Shown in pieces: positions 50,401 to 58,037 of a DNA stretch of 64,000 nucleotides. The notes beneath the pieces were generated by a model, which searched no databases, had not been told where the DNA came from, and saw only the letters and a program-made list of their open reading frames with translations. Source of the DNA: Methylophilus sp. 5 (GTDB lineage Bacteria > Pseudomonadota > Gammaproteobacteria > Burkholderiales > Methylophilaceae); the NCBI RefSeq assembly GCF_000515275.1, contig NZ_KI911560.1, positions 1,364,001-1,428,000 on the forward strand, read 5' to 3'. The translations under genes and the position numbers were made by a program. The number at the start of each line of letters is the position of its first letter. Positions within the stretch are counted from its first letter, which is position 1.

Positions 50401-51479
50401 GGGAGTTTTATGCACAAGCCTCTGGTACGAATAGTACGCTGGGCTATACCTTTGGCAACCCGCTGGTAACTAAAATGCAAGACGGTCGCTGGGTTGTGCT
50501 ACTCACTTCGGGTTATAACAATGGCACCAATGCACGCAAACTGGCTGACGGCACGTTTGTGAGTAATGCGCCGACCGGGAATGGCGGTGGCTACTTGTAT
50601 GTGCTTGATGCGAATACGGGCAGCATGGTGAAAACGATTTCTACGGGGGTAGGTAGTGCTGCCGAGCCTAGTGGCTTGGGGAGAATCTCGGCTTACGCTG
50701 ACCAGATGTTTGAAAACAATACCGCTTTAAATGTCTATGGTGGTGATTTAAATGGCAATATCTGGCGCTTTAATATTAATACCGGTGCGGCCACAAAAAT
50801 TGCGACTTTGACAGATGGCGGGGGCGGTGTGCAAAAAATCACCACCCAACCCGAGTTAGGCAAAGTGGATAACAACAAGGTAGTGATGGTCGGTACTGGC
50901 AAATTTCTTGAGCCAGCTGACTTGACTAACACACCGCAAAACTCTGCCTATGTCTTTAAGGATAACGGTCAAATTAGCCCGATTGGACGCGGCCAACTCA
51001 CCGCGCAAGTGCTCGGTGGTGACCGTACCGTGACCTTGAGCAAAGACCAGGCGGTTAATTTTGACACGGGCTATGGCTGGGTATTGGACTTCCCGGCAGG
51101 CGAGCGCGTCAATCTGGACCCGCTATTGCTCAATGGGGCGCTTATGATGCCAACCATGGTGCCTAGCAGTCAGGCTTGTAATGGCGCAGGCTACGGCTGG
51201 TTTAATTTCTTCAATTACAAAAAAGGTGGCTCTATGCTGACGAGTGGTATTGTGTCTGAGCGCATGACTACGCCAGCAGTGGGCTTCAATATTGTGTATG
51301 ACGGCAATGGCGTACCACATGTGGTGGTGACTGGCAGTAACGATCCCACACCGCAGCAACTAAGTTTGGATGACCAGGTTTTTGGGCTCTCGGCGACGAG
51401 CCGGTCGACCGAAATCTTCAAACAAAAAACCAATGGTAGCTTTGGCACCAAGCAAAGCTGGCATGAGTTGATACAGTAA
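47433..51479 (+). CDS. pilY1: Type IV pilus tip adhesin/assembly factor PilY1
   Basis: A 1348-residue secreted tip protein. A signal peptide (hydrophobic segment about 12-27) precedes a VWA-like domain beginning MFVLDNSGSMGWDYA (MIDAS DxSxS) and continuing to SASGGTPLRTALSSV (T of the MIDAS). A Ser/Asn-rich insert and the C-terminal PilY1 beta-propeller follow (from about 880, VYVGANDGMLHAFNADNG, NYVNGSPVVTDVCV, NVYGGDLNGNIWRF). PilY1 controls pilus retraction and surface sensing. The EF-hand-like DxNxDG calcium loop I would expect before the GGDLNGN strand is not visible (sequence there is ADQMFENNTALN). Confidence 0.9.
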   Translation: MGGMMKNQHWIKKLFWLSLLLPGVLQAEFLDLATMPLQTSGSSDVKPNLMFVLDNSGSMGWDYAPDWSNSSSPWLFNNADYNTQYYNPEVQYSPPLNYLGASMANQTNFAAVPNEVSDLGAGKNGNTDIRSIANYYAFIPGEFCSTPSLTSCVISKEATGNYIYASNIRWCNSSTAAARRSLTGSMYCQKIRNASSTVNDGNTYTNLRRPLSTYTLTLNKTSNNATIQSIKINNIELLSSTVSVNSSYNSSQFATEVRSNMCRTSLSGNCNLSGNTVNISSNVLTIITPAGEPVNTSAPIQVTMTGGNYTAQLTTNTTTDIPGSMVYVKISSDVAYTAPGKTTKGLDRVDCASAASCTLNEEMTNYANWWAYYRTRMQSMKTAASQAFKSLDSRYRVGIVTINSPKSNYLALAPFNTSQKQSWYQKLFAVSASGGTPLRTALSSVGQHFAGKQTLGNDDPMQYACQSNFTLLTTDGYWNDSSNPTRINSSAIGDQDGSSPRPQYDSSAKSNTLADTAKYFYDTDIRDNTFSNCNGGLGSSVCGTTNDYPKQNMVTMTLGLGIDGTLVYTEDYKTRTSGDFKDISSNAKNWPDPTANEDGTRIDDLWHAAVNAGGTYYSASNPKLLRESLAKGLSEIKSIQGASAAAAASSLAPTNGDNFQYVASYQSVKWTGNLEARTVDTTSLQTSENAVWCVENVAAETCTSPATATSQNGKLYCKTTNADQTACGSAGGALGSAIGMSEPASCYVPIASSCTGKLQNQLGPNRKIYFNVNNARTPFIDDNLPAQHRDALEKGYKALSQMQGLPASDRRMTEPNKAGKLVDYLRGNKTYEDTGVNAVADNRWFRERLATLGDISQSRPAYFKASNVDYLDPGYKAYKAARKSQPSGTVYVGANDGMLHAFNADNGNELWAFIPTPVIANLANLADKEYGSNYHTNYVNGSPVVTDVCVSSCSSESAVWRTILISGLNGGGRGYFALDVTAPEDPVLLWEFYAQASGTNSTLGYTFGNPLVTKMQDGRWVVLLTSGYNNGTNARKLADGTFVSNAPTGNGGGYLYVLDANTGSMVKTISTGVGSAAEPSGLGRISAYADQMFENNTALNVYGGDLNGNIWRFNINTGAATKIATLTDGGGGVQKITTQPELGKVDNNKVVMVGTGKFLEPADLTNTPQNSAYVFKDNGQISPIGRGQLTAQVLGGDRTVTLSKDQAVNFDTGYGWVLDFPAGERVNLDPLLLNGALMMPTMVPSSQACNGAGYGWFNFFNYKKGGSMLTSGIVSERMTTPAVGFNIVYDGNGVPHVVVTGSNDPTPQQLSLDDQVFGLSATSRSTEIFKQKTNGSFGTKQSWHELIQ

Positions 51480-51489
51480 TCAGACCATT

Positions 51490-51517
51490 AAAAAAGCCCC
51501 GGTATCGGGGCTTTTTT
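51490..51517. terminator. Bidirectional terminator of pilY1 and the 30-residue ORF
   Basis: AAAAAAGCCCCG and CGGGGCTTTTTT are perfectly complementary around a 4-base loop. It lies 11 bases after the pilY1 stop and 13 bases beyond the stop of the minus-strand small ORF. Confidence 0.92.
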
Positions 51518-51529
51518 ACTCTGTGCGAT

Positions 51530-51622
51530 TTATTTCACTTTGATTGCGAATACGTACAAAATCAGGCAGATCGCTACAACAACGCCAATCAGAGCATAGA
51601 TGCCTACCGCGCCTAAAAACAT
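51530..51622 (-). CDS. 30-residue single-span membrane protein
   Basis: A short frame from ATG 51622 to TAA 51530 encodes 30 residues. It begins MFLGAVGIYALIGVVVAICL, is almost one membrane helix, and ends in the basic tail AIKVK. Three facts argue it is real: a perfect AGGAGG Shine-Dalgarno 6 bases upstream, a strong bidirectional terminator just past its stop, and no overlapping gene. Size and form resemble KdpF-type or CydX-type small membrane subunits, but I cannot identify a partner. It lies alone between pilY1 and another small ORF. Confidence 0.65.
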   Translation of the reverse strand: MFLGAVGIYALIGVVVAICLILYVFAIKVK

Positions 51623-51691
51623 GGTTGCCTCCTGTGATATGGTGATGATCAAGGGTTTATTTTAGGCAAACACTGGGGCAGTGTCTAGGCA

Positions 51692-51715
51692 TGCTCAAAG
51701 CAGGTGCTTTGAGCA
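51692..51715. other. Perfect 10-bp hairpin between two small minus-strand ORFs
   Basis: TGCTCAAAGC and GCTTTGAGCA pair perfectly around the loop AGGT. No T-run follows on either strand, so it may be a transcript-end stabiliser or a control element upstream of the 30-residue ORF. Confidence 0.4.
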
Positions 51716-51789
51716 AGGGCGTGTGAAGCGAATGACGGGTGGCATTAGTACAACAAGCCGCGGCTAGCCGCCGGGCGTGAGCGCTGTGG

Positions 51790-51945
51790 CTAGACTACTT
51801 CGAGTGAGAGTTCTGCAGGTTTGTAAATGGCCTGAATATTGTTGTCAGCCACAATGTCTTCCGCCAAGTACATAATGTCTTGTGCGGTCATTAGCTCAGG
51901 CATGCTGGCGGTGTAGGTCAGTGGCTCATCTTGCCATTCGCTCAT
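51790..51945 (-). CDS. Small acidic protein, unknown
   Basis: A 51-residue acidic protein starting MSEWQDEPLTYTASMPELMT and ending KPAELSLEVV. I chose ATG 51945 with AAGGAAG upstream; ATG 51990, also preceded by a good AAGGA, would add 15 residues. It has no membrane segment or known motif; the ELMTAQDIMYLAEDIVADN stretch looks helical and amphipathic. Function unknown; it stands alone. Confidence 0.45.
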   Translation of the reverse strand: MSEWQDEPLTYTASMPELMTAQDIMYLAEDIVADNNIQAIYKPAELSLEVV

Positions 51946-52180
51946 GATTCTTCCTTTATTTGTTTGCGTATATAACTGTATTAACGTCATGTTTATTCCT
52001 TTCTTAAGCTGTGCATTCCTGTTTATGGCGGCGATGGGCATCGCCATTGATTAAAACTATGTTAACCAGTCTGTGTGACGCTTTAATGAAGTGAATACAC
52101 TTTTTAGATGACAATGACCTTGCTATTCATCGGGCATGAAATGGCGCACAATAAAGGCACTTGACGCGAGGGTGTGGCTG

Positions 52181-52591
52181 ATGAAAATGGCAAAAGTGTT
52201 GGCTGTGCTGGGGGTGTTATTCGTGGCGTATGCGGGTTTCTGGTATTGGCAATCACTGGCAGAAGTCGCGCCTGCCATGCGCCAGAGCGATGTTGCGCAG
52301 GCGGCGAATCAGTGTGATTTGATTGCCAGCAAAGCGGCCGCCGGGTTGCCCGAGGCCTTGCCGTTTCAGCAACTGGAAAAAGCAGCCAGGCAGTCGCGCG
52401 TGCTAGAGCGCTGCATGCAAGATAGAGGCTATCAAGAGAACCCTGCCTGGGTCGCAGCCGCCACTAAAGCAGCACAACGCCTGTCACATGAACAGAGTAT
52501 TTCTGCGGCTGAGGCTTATGAAACGCTGCGCCGACAAGCCATGTTGCAAGCCGAGCCGGGTGCTGTCGGCTATTGGCGCAAGCAGGGTTGA
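52181..52591 (+). CDS. Membrane-anchored protein of unknown function
   Basis: A 136-residue protein from ATG 52181 (GAGGG eight bases upstream; a further ATG at 52136 would add 15 residues without a ribosome site). One N-terminal membrane anchor (about residues 4-24, VLAVLGVLFVAYAGFWYW) is followed by an Ala/Gln-rich helical periplasmic domain with two cysteines (NQCDLIA and ERCMQDRGY) that could pair. I do not recognise the family. Confidence 0.6.
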   Translation: MKMAKVLAVLGVLFVAYAGFWYWQSLAEVAPAMRQSDVAQAANQCDLIASKAAAGLPEALPFQQLEKAARQSRVLERCMQDRGYQENPAWVAAATKAAQRLSHEQSISAAEAYETLRRQAMLQAEPGAVGYWRKQG

Positions 52592-52595
52592 GTCG

Positions 52596-53099
52596 TTAGC
52601 GCTTTTGGCCGAGATAGTCGGTTTTACCTAATGGCACACCCAGATGGCGCAAAATGTTATAGGCCGTGGTGGTGTGAAAGTAAACATTGGGCATGACCCA
52701 TTTTTCCAGGTAATCCAGCCCGCTAAAGGTTAAATCCACTTTACGAATCGTCAGCACAACTTCTTTGCCCTCAGCGCCTTCAAGCTGTGCGGGCTGAATC
52801 TGCGACAGAAAGTCTATGGTTTTATCAATTCTGGCGTAGAGCATATCAAAGCTGGTTTCATCGTCGGCATATTGGGGGATCTCCAGCCCGGCCAGTCTTG
52901 CGCCTGCGCCTTTGCTCATATCGCTCACCAGTTGCACTTGTTTGATGAGCGGGTACATATCGACTGACAAACGGCTGTTGAGTAGCACCTCAGGCGCCAC
53001 TTTTTTCTGCTCTGCGTATAGCTCACCTTGTTGCAAAATGTGTTTCAGGTTTTGCAACGTGCGCAGCAGTGGCGCGATACTGACATCATATAAATGCAT
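52596..53099 (-). CDS. DUF1993 family protein
   Basis: A 167-residue soluble, helical protein of the DUF1993 family. Family features are the start LYDVSIAPLLRTLQNLKHIL, LNSRLSVDMYPLIKQVQLVSD and the C-terminal FHTTTAYNILRHLGVPLGKTDYLG. The histidines suggest a DinB-like four-helix fold that can bind metal, but the role is unknown. It lies 12 bases downstream of comM on the same strand, so the two may be cotranscribed. Confidence 0.85.
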   Translation of the reverse strand: MHLYDVSIAPLLRTLQNLKHILQQGELYAEQKKVAPEVLLNSRLSVDMYPLIKQVQLVSDMSKGAGARLAGLEIPQYADDETSFDMLYARIDKTIDFLSQIQPAQLEGAEGKEVVLTIRKVDLTFSGLDYLEKWVMPNVYFHTTTAYNILRHLGVPLGKTDYLGQKR

Positions 53100-53111
53100 G
53101 GCATGAGCCTC

Positions 53112-54611
53112 TTAATAGTCATAACGCCGATATTGTAACGCTTCTGCAATGTGTGCATCGCTAATGTGTGTTACCCCGGCCAGGTCGGCAATGGTTCTGC
53201 CGACTTTGAGAATACGGTGATAGCTGCGGGCCGAGAGTGAGAATTTGTGCATGGCGGTTTGCAGTAGCTGGCTGGCCTGCTCGCCAAGTTGGCACACATG
53301 GGCAATCTCCAGCGGTCCTAGCGTGGCGTTGGGTTTGTGCTGGCGGTGCATTTGCCGGTCTCGCGCCAGCATCACCCGCGCTCGCATGCTGGCACTACTT
53401 TCACTGGGCTGGTGATGGCTTAACTCCTCAGGCTTGAGCGCGGGGACGTCGATATTCATGTCGATTCGGTCTAGTAGCGGGCCAGATAGCTTGTTTTTAT
53501 AACGCAATATTTGTTCTGGCGTACAGCGACAGCGCTGGTTGTAATGGCCAAAATAGCCGCATGGGCATGGGTTCATGGCCGCAATGAGCTGAAATTGTGC
53601 CGGAAAAGTGGCTTGCCTGGCGGCGCGTGAGATAGTGATGCTGCCGTTTTCAAGAGGTTCGCGCAGTACCTCCAGCACTTTACGGTCAAATTCTGGCAGC
53701 TCATCTAAAAATAGCACGCCATGATGCGCGAGGCTGATTTCGCCAGGCCGTGGTACGCTGCCGCCACCAACCAGTGCCACTGCGGAGGCAGTATGGTGCG
53801 GCGCCCGAAACGGACGCTTCTTCCAGGCCGTCGCCGGAAACTGCCCGGTCAGTGACAAAATCGCAGCACTTTCGAGTGCTTCTTGCGTGGTCATGGCAGG
53901 CAATATGCTGACAAAACGTTGCGCCAGCATGCTTTTGCCGGTGCCGGGCGGGCCGCTCATCAATAAGCTATGTTGGCCCGCGGCCGCGATCTCCAAGGCG
54001 CGTTTGGCCCGTAGTTGGCCTTTCACTTCCTGATAGTCCGGCAATTCAGTGCGTTCAATCGGCATCACCAAGGGGTGCTGCGGCAATGCTTGTTTGTCAG
54101 ACAAGTGCGCGCATACCTCAAGCAGACTGTTTGCTGCAAAAATGGTGCAGCCTTCGACCAGGCTGGCCTCAAATGCACTTTCTTGGGGCAAAATAGCCGC
54201 TCGCGTACTGGTTGTGTCTTGAAGTAGATGATATGTCATCGCCAGCGCGCCACGGATCGGCCGTAATGCGCCTGTGAGTGCTAATTCACCGGCAATAACG
54301 TAGTTCGCAAGCTGCTGCTTGGGCAGTTGGCCAGATGCGGCCAGAATGCCGAGCGCAATTGGCAGGTCGTAGCGCCCACCTTCTTTGGGCAAGTCTGCTG
54401 GCGCAAGGTTGACTGTTATGCGACGGGCAGGAAACTCAAATTGCGCGGTCTGTATCGCAGCGCGCACGCGGTCCTTGCTTTCTTTGACCTCAGTTTCTGG
54501 CAGGCCAACGATGGTAAAGCTCGGCAGGCCATTGGCCAGATGCACCTCTACCACTACTTCTGGCGCGTCCATGCCACTTAATGCACGACTATATAGTACC
54601 GCCAGACTCAT
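53112..54611 (-). CDS. comM: ComM/YifB AAA+ ATPase (Mg chelatase-like)
   Basis: A 499-residue AAA+ helicase of the YifB/ComM family, which promotes branch migration of donor DNA during natural transformation. The N-terminal ChlI-like domain (about 1-165, VVEVHLANGLPSFTIVGLPETEVKESKDRV) precedes the AAA+ core with Walker A GPPGTGKSM, Walker B GVLFLDELPEF and NPCPCGYFG. The C-terminal lid (SARSYHRILKVGRTIADL) completes it. The window also holds a type IV pilus cluster with FimT, in keeping with DNA uptake, but no other com gene is nearby. Confidence 0.95.
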   Translation of the reverse strand: MSLAVLYSRALSGMDAPEVVVEVHLANGLPSFTIVGLPETEVKESKDRVRAAIQTAQFEFPARRITVNLAPADLPKEGGRYDLPIALGILAASGQLPKQQLANYVIAGELALTGALRPIRGALAMTYHLLQDTTSTRAAILPQESAFEASLVEGCTIFAANSLLEVCAHLSDKQALPQHPLVMPIERTELPDYQEVKGQLRAKRALEIAAAGQHSLLMSGPPGTGKSMLAQRFVSILPAMTTQEALESAAILSLTGQFPATAWKKRPFRAPHHTASAVALVGGGSVPRPGEISLAHHGVLFLDELPEFDRKVLEVLREPLENGSITISRAARQATFPAQFQLIAAMNPCPCGYFGHYNQRCRCTPEQILRYKNKLSGPLLDRIDMNIDVPALKPEELSHHQPSESSASMRARVMLARDRQMHRQHKPNATLGPLEIAHVCQLGEQASQLLQTAMHKFSLSARSYHRILKVGRTIADLAGVTHISDAHIAEALQYRRYDY

Positions 54612-54656
54612 TGCGCACCCTTAAACATCAGAATGCTAACAATTGTAAATTAATTT

Positions 54657-54905
54657 TTACTTTTTAGCTGCGTGCGCCTGTTCCAGCTGGCTGATTTTTT
54701 CTTCCAGTGCTTGCAATTGCTGCTGGGTGCGTGCCAGTAGTGCCGATTGAATATCGAATTCTTCGCGCGAAACAAGTTCCATTTTGGTGAGCGCGCCCTG
54801 AAATAGTGCATGCAAGTTGGTTTCTAGCTCTGAAATGGGGCTTGATTCCACTAGTTGTTTGATTTTTAAAGATAATTCTTGAATTTTTTCATTGGTAAAT
54901 AGCAT
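54657..54905 (-). CDS. ubiK: Ubiquinone biosynthesis accessory factor UbiK
   Basis: An 82-residue BMFP-family protein (formerly YqiC). I chose ATG 54905, preceded by AAAGGAG; the frame extends 7 codons further. An N-terminal amphipathic helix (KIQELSLKIKQLVE), a linker (SSPISELETNLHALFQGALTKM) and a C-terminal coiled coil (about 45-78, RTQQQLQALEEKISQLEQ) match UbiK, which helps ubiquinone synthesis under aerobic conditions. It is upstream of comM on the same strand, a common beta-proteobacterial neighbourhood. Confidence 0.9.
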   Translation of the reverse strand: MLFTNEKIQELSLKIKQLVESSPISELETNLHALFQGALTKMELVSREEFDIQSALLARTQQQLQALEEKISQLEQAHAAKK

Positions 54906-54949
54906 GATGATGGCTCCTTTGCACAATATTTTAGCATGTATGGCGGCGT

Positions 54950-55072
54950 TAAAAATATAATTACCTAAATATATAAACTTAATAACTAATTAAAAACATA
55001 TTGTTATAAAGTTATTATAATAATTTAGATTATATTTATATTTTAAATATATGATTTAATTGGTTTATGTAG
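54950..55072. other. AT-rich upstream region of the sigma-54 promoter
   Basis: About 120 bases almost devoid of G and C, rich in AAATATA, TTATAA and TAATTA stretches, between ubiK and the sigma-54 promoter. It could be an intrinsically bent region or bind IHF for NtrC looping. I see no clear NtrC dyad in it. Confidence 0.4.
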
Positions 55073-55073
55073 A

Positions 55074-55090
55074 TTGGCACGTGCCTTGCT
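55074..55090 (+). promoter_or_regulatory. Sigma-54 promoter for porin-glnK-amtB
   Basis: TTGGCACGTGCCTTGCT has GG at 55076-55077 and GC at 55088-55089, exactly ten bases apart, and fits the RpoN consensus very well. Transcription would start near 55101, about 60 bases before the porin. Genes for P-II and ammonium uptake behind such a promoter indicate NtrC control under nitrogen limitation. Confidence 0.9.
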
Positions 55091-55162
55091 TTGTGGTTAA
55101 TGTTGTTTCATTCTCGTTTACAACAATTCGATCAAAGATTTTCACAGAGAGAGGACTCATAA

Positions 55163-56110
55163 ATGCGTCAATCTATTTTGCTCACAGCAGTTTTGGGTGC
55201 ATTATCTTTTGCACAAGTTTCATACGCAGCCGAAGAGGCTAAAGAAGAAGCTAAATCCGACTGGACTGCGACTGGTAACGTTTCTTTTGTATCAGATTAC
55301 TACTCACGTGGTATTTCTCAATCATGGCACAAGCCAACCGCACAAGGCGGTATGGATATTACGCATTCCAGCGGTTTCTACGCGGGTGTGTGGGGTTCGG
55401 GCGTGTCACCAAACACCTATCCTGATTCAACGACTGAAATCGACATCTATGGCGGTTACAACGGTAGCGTGCCAGGGATTGAAGGTTTGGGCTGGTCTGC
55501 TGGCCTGTATGGTTACCTGTATCCAGGTGGCTCTTGGAAAAAATACCGGGCTTCAAATGCGGTTAACCCAAATGATGTATTGACACCTAAAGGTGGTAGT
55601 TGGGACACTTATGAAGCTAACGTTGGTTTATCTTATGGCTGGTTAAGCGGTAAACTGTCCTATACCTTGACTGACTGGTGGGGCGCGGATAAATCTACAG
55701 GTTGGGATGGCAGCACTAAGGGCTCAACTTACTTTGAGTTAAACGCGGCTTATCCATTGCCATGGTGGGAGTTGACATTAGTTGCTCACGTTGGTCGTTT
55801 GAATGTGGCTGGTAAACTGGACAAGTCATTTAGTCCAGATGGTGGTTTAAACTTACCAAGTACTTCCATTTCTGGAGCTACTAACCCAGATTACACAGAC
55901 TGGAAGATTGGCTTGAGCAAGGCATTCAAAATTGGTGCTACCGAAGGTTGGAACGCCGGTGTGTACTGGGTTGAGTCAGACAACTCCCGCTACTGGGGTG
56001 AAAATGGCTATGGTGGTACAAGCTTTAACGGTAAAGGTACCAGCACAAAAGCTCAAAGTAAAAACCTGAATGATGGTCGTTTGGTATTAACCGTCGGTCG
56101 TACATTCTAA
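55163..56110 (+). CDS. TorF-family putative porin
   Basis: A 315-residue outer-membrane beta-barrel protein of the TorF (Gcw_chp, TIGR02001) family. A signal peptide (about 1-22, cleaved after SYAA) is followed by an acidic stretch and amphipathic strands. Family landmarks are VSFVSDYYSRGISQSW, GFYAGVWGS, TEIDIYGGYNGSV and a C-terminal aromatic residue (VGRTF) typical of outer-membrane barrels. GAGAGGA precedes the ATG. The gene often sits next to glnK-amtB in beta-proteobacteria, suggesting a nitrogen-regulated pore for ammonium or amines; that role is inference. Confidence 0.88.
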   Translation: MRQSILLTAVLGALSFAQVSYAAEEAKEEAKSDWTATGNVSFVSDYYSRGISQSWHKPTAQGGMDITHSSGFYAGVWGSGVSPNTYPDSTTEIDIYGGYNGSVPGIEGLGWSAGLYGYLYPGGSWKKYRASNAVNPNDVLTPKGGSWDTYEANVGLSYGWLSGKLSYTLTDWWGADKSTGWDGSTKGSTYFELNAAYPLPWWELTLVAHVGRLNVAGKLDKSFSPDGGLNLPSTSISGATNPDYTDWKIGLSKAFKIGATEGWNAGVYWVESDNSRYWGENGYGGTSFNGKGTSTKAQSKNLNDGRLVLTVGRTF

Positions 56111-56125
56111 TAAGCAAGTTTAGAT

Positions 56126-56148
56126 CTGGCGGGCATTGTGCCCGCCAG
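56126..56148 (+). other. Intercistronic hairpin between porin and glnK
   Basis: CTGGCGGGC and GCCCGCCAG pair perfectly (9 bp, loop ATTGT) between the porin stop and the glnK ribosome site. There is no T-run, so it is likely a partial terminator or an mRNA-stabilising stem giving more porin than GlnK/AmtB. Confidence 0.6.
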
Positions 56149-56157
56149 AATTAATAA

Positions 56158-56508
<351 letters not shown>

Positions 56509-56523
56509 GAAAGGGCTTCAGCT

Positions 56524-57921
56524 ATGAAGAAAATTCTTTCCATGTTGTCACTGGTCGCTTTGATCGGCCTGGCAGCAACCCCAGTCAGTTATGCTGAAGA
56601 AACTGTGACAGAAACAATCACAGTACAAGAAACAGTCACCCCTGATGCAGCACCCGCGGCCGAAGCGCCTGCTGCAGAAGCTGCACCTGCCGCCGCTGAG
56701 GCTGCGCCAACACTGGACGTGGGTAACACCGCATTCATGATTATTGCCACTGTGCTGGTGATTTTGATGACTATCCCTGGTCTGGCTTTGTTCTATGGTG
56801 GTTTGGTGCGTCAGAAAAACATGCTTTCTGTGTTGATGCAAGTGTTTGTGGTGTTCTCTCTGGTGTCTGTGCTGTGGGCGGCTTATGGCTACAGTATGGC
56901 GTTCAGCGAGGGTAATGCCATTGTTGGTGGCTTGAGCAAAGCATTTTTGTCAGGCATTACAACAGACAGCTTGACTGGCACAATTCCTGAGTATGTCTTC
57001 CTGACCTTCCAGATGATTTTTGCTGCGCTGACTCCGGCACTGATCGTTGGTGGCTTTGCAGAGCGTATGAAGTTCTCTGCTGTATTGTTGTTTACAGCGT
57101 TGTGGGTGACTTTTGCTTACGTACCAATGGCACACATGGTATGGGGCGGTGGCTACCTGGCTGAGCTGGGCGCTAAAGACTTCGCCGGTGGTACTGTGGT
57201 GCACATCAATGCTGGTGTGGCTGCGCTGGTGGGTGCTTTGCTGTTAGGCAAACGTATCGGTTACGGTAAAGAAGCGATGCCTCCGCACAATCTGGTGATG
57301 ACCATGATTGGTGCTTCATTGTTGTGGGTGGGTTGGTTCGGCTTCAACGTAGGTAGCGAGCTGGCTGCAGATGCAACAGCAGGTATGGTGTTGGTGAATA
57401 CACAATTGGCAACAGCTGCTGCGGTATTGGGCTGGATTTTTGCCGAGTGGTTGTTCAGAGGCAAGCCAAGCATGTTGGGTGCTGCATCAGGTGCGGTTGC
57501 TGGCCTGGTTGCAATTACGCCTGCCTGTGGTTTCATCGGTCCGATGGGTTCTATCATTCTGGGCTTCACTGCCAGCTTTGTCAGCCTGTGGGGCGTGACC
57601 AAGTTGAAAGGTGCGCTGGGTTATGATGACTCGCTGGATGTATTCGGTGTGCACGGCTTGGCGGGTATCTGGGGTGCAGTAGGCACTGGCGTGCTAATGG
57701 CTCCTGGCTTGGGTGGTGTTGGTTATGCCGAAGGCGTGACCATGGGTGGTCAAGTGACGACTCAAATCATCGCAGTGGTGGTGACATTGATCTGGACTGG
57801 TATCGTCAGCGTGATTCTTTACAAAGTGGTTGATGCCGTGGTTGGTTTGCGCGTCAGTGAAGAGTACGAGCGCGAAGGCCTGGATACAACAGAGCATGGT
57901 GAGCGCGCTTACAGCCTGTAA
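56524..57921 (+). CDS. amtB: Ammonium transporter AmtB
   Basis: A 465-residue ammonium channel. A cleaved signal peptide (about 1-24, SYAEE) leads into an unusually long Ala/Glu/Pro-rich periplasmic segment (about 25-65). Eleven membrane helices follow, with the twin pore histidines in PMAHMVWGGGYL and DVFGVHGLAGIWGA, and the phenylalanine gate region NMLSVLMQVFVVF and FLTFQMIFAALTPALIVG. The C-terminal tail ends in YEREGLDTTEHGERAYSL and carries the GlnK-contact region. It follows glnK by 15 bases and ends at a strong terminator. Confidence 0.96.
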   Translation: MKKILSMLSLVALIGLAATPVSYAEETVTETITVQETVTPDAAPAAEAPAAEAAPAAAEAAPTLDVGNTAFMIIATVLVILMTIPGLALFYGGLVRQKNMLSVLMQVFVVFSLVSVLWAAYGYSMAFSEGNAIVGGLSKAFLSGITTDSLTGTIPEYVFLTFQMIFAALTPALIVGGFAERMKFSAVLLFTALWVTFAYVPMAHMVWGGGYLAELGAKDFAGGTVVHINAGVAALVGALLLGKRIGYGKEAMPPHNLVMTMIGASLLWVGWFGFNVGSELAADATAGMVLVNTQLATAAAVLGWIFAEWLFRGKPSMLGAASGAVAGLVAITPACGFIGPMGSIILGFTASFVSLWGVTKLKGALGYDDSLDVFGVHGLAGIWGAVGTGVLMAPGLGGVGYAEGVTMGGQVTTQIIAVVVTLIWTGIVSVILYKVVDAVVGLRVSEEYEREGLDTTEHGERAYSL

Positions 57922-57944
57922 TCCACCTTTGTTGCATAGATGTT

Positions 57945-57978
57945 AAAAAAGCGGCTCTTTTAAGAGCCGCTTTTTTTT
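57945..57978 (+). terminator. Strong intrinsic terminator of the amtB operon
   Basis: AAAAAAGCGGCTCTT and AAGAGCCGC are complementary around a tight loop, followed by eight T. It separates the nitrogen operon from the secretion-like operon; a TATAAT at 57987-57992 just after it may start the next transcript. Confidence 0.93.
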
Positions 57979-58037
57979 GGAACTTATATAATGCATTGCT
58001 CTCCATGTAGTGGGCCTCAACTAAAATAACTCTTACG

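Noticed and set aside
55060..55242. 60-codon plus-strand ORF before and into the porin gene
   Set aside because: It spans the sigma-54 promoter and the porin ribosome site in another frame and lacks its own ribosome site.
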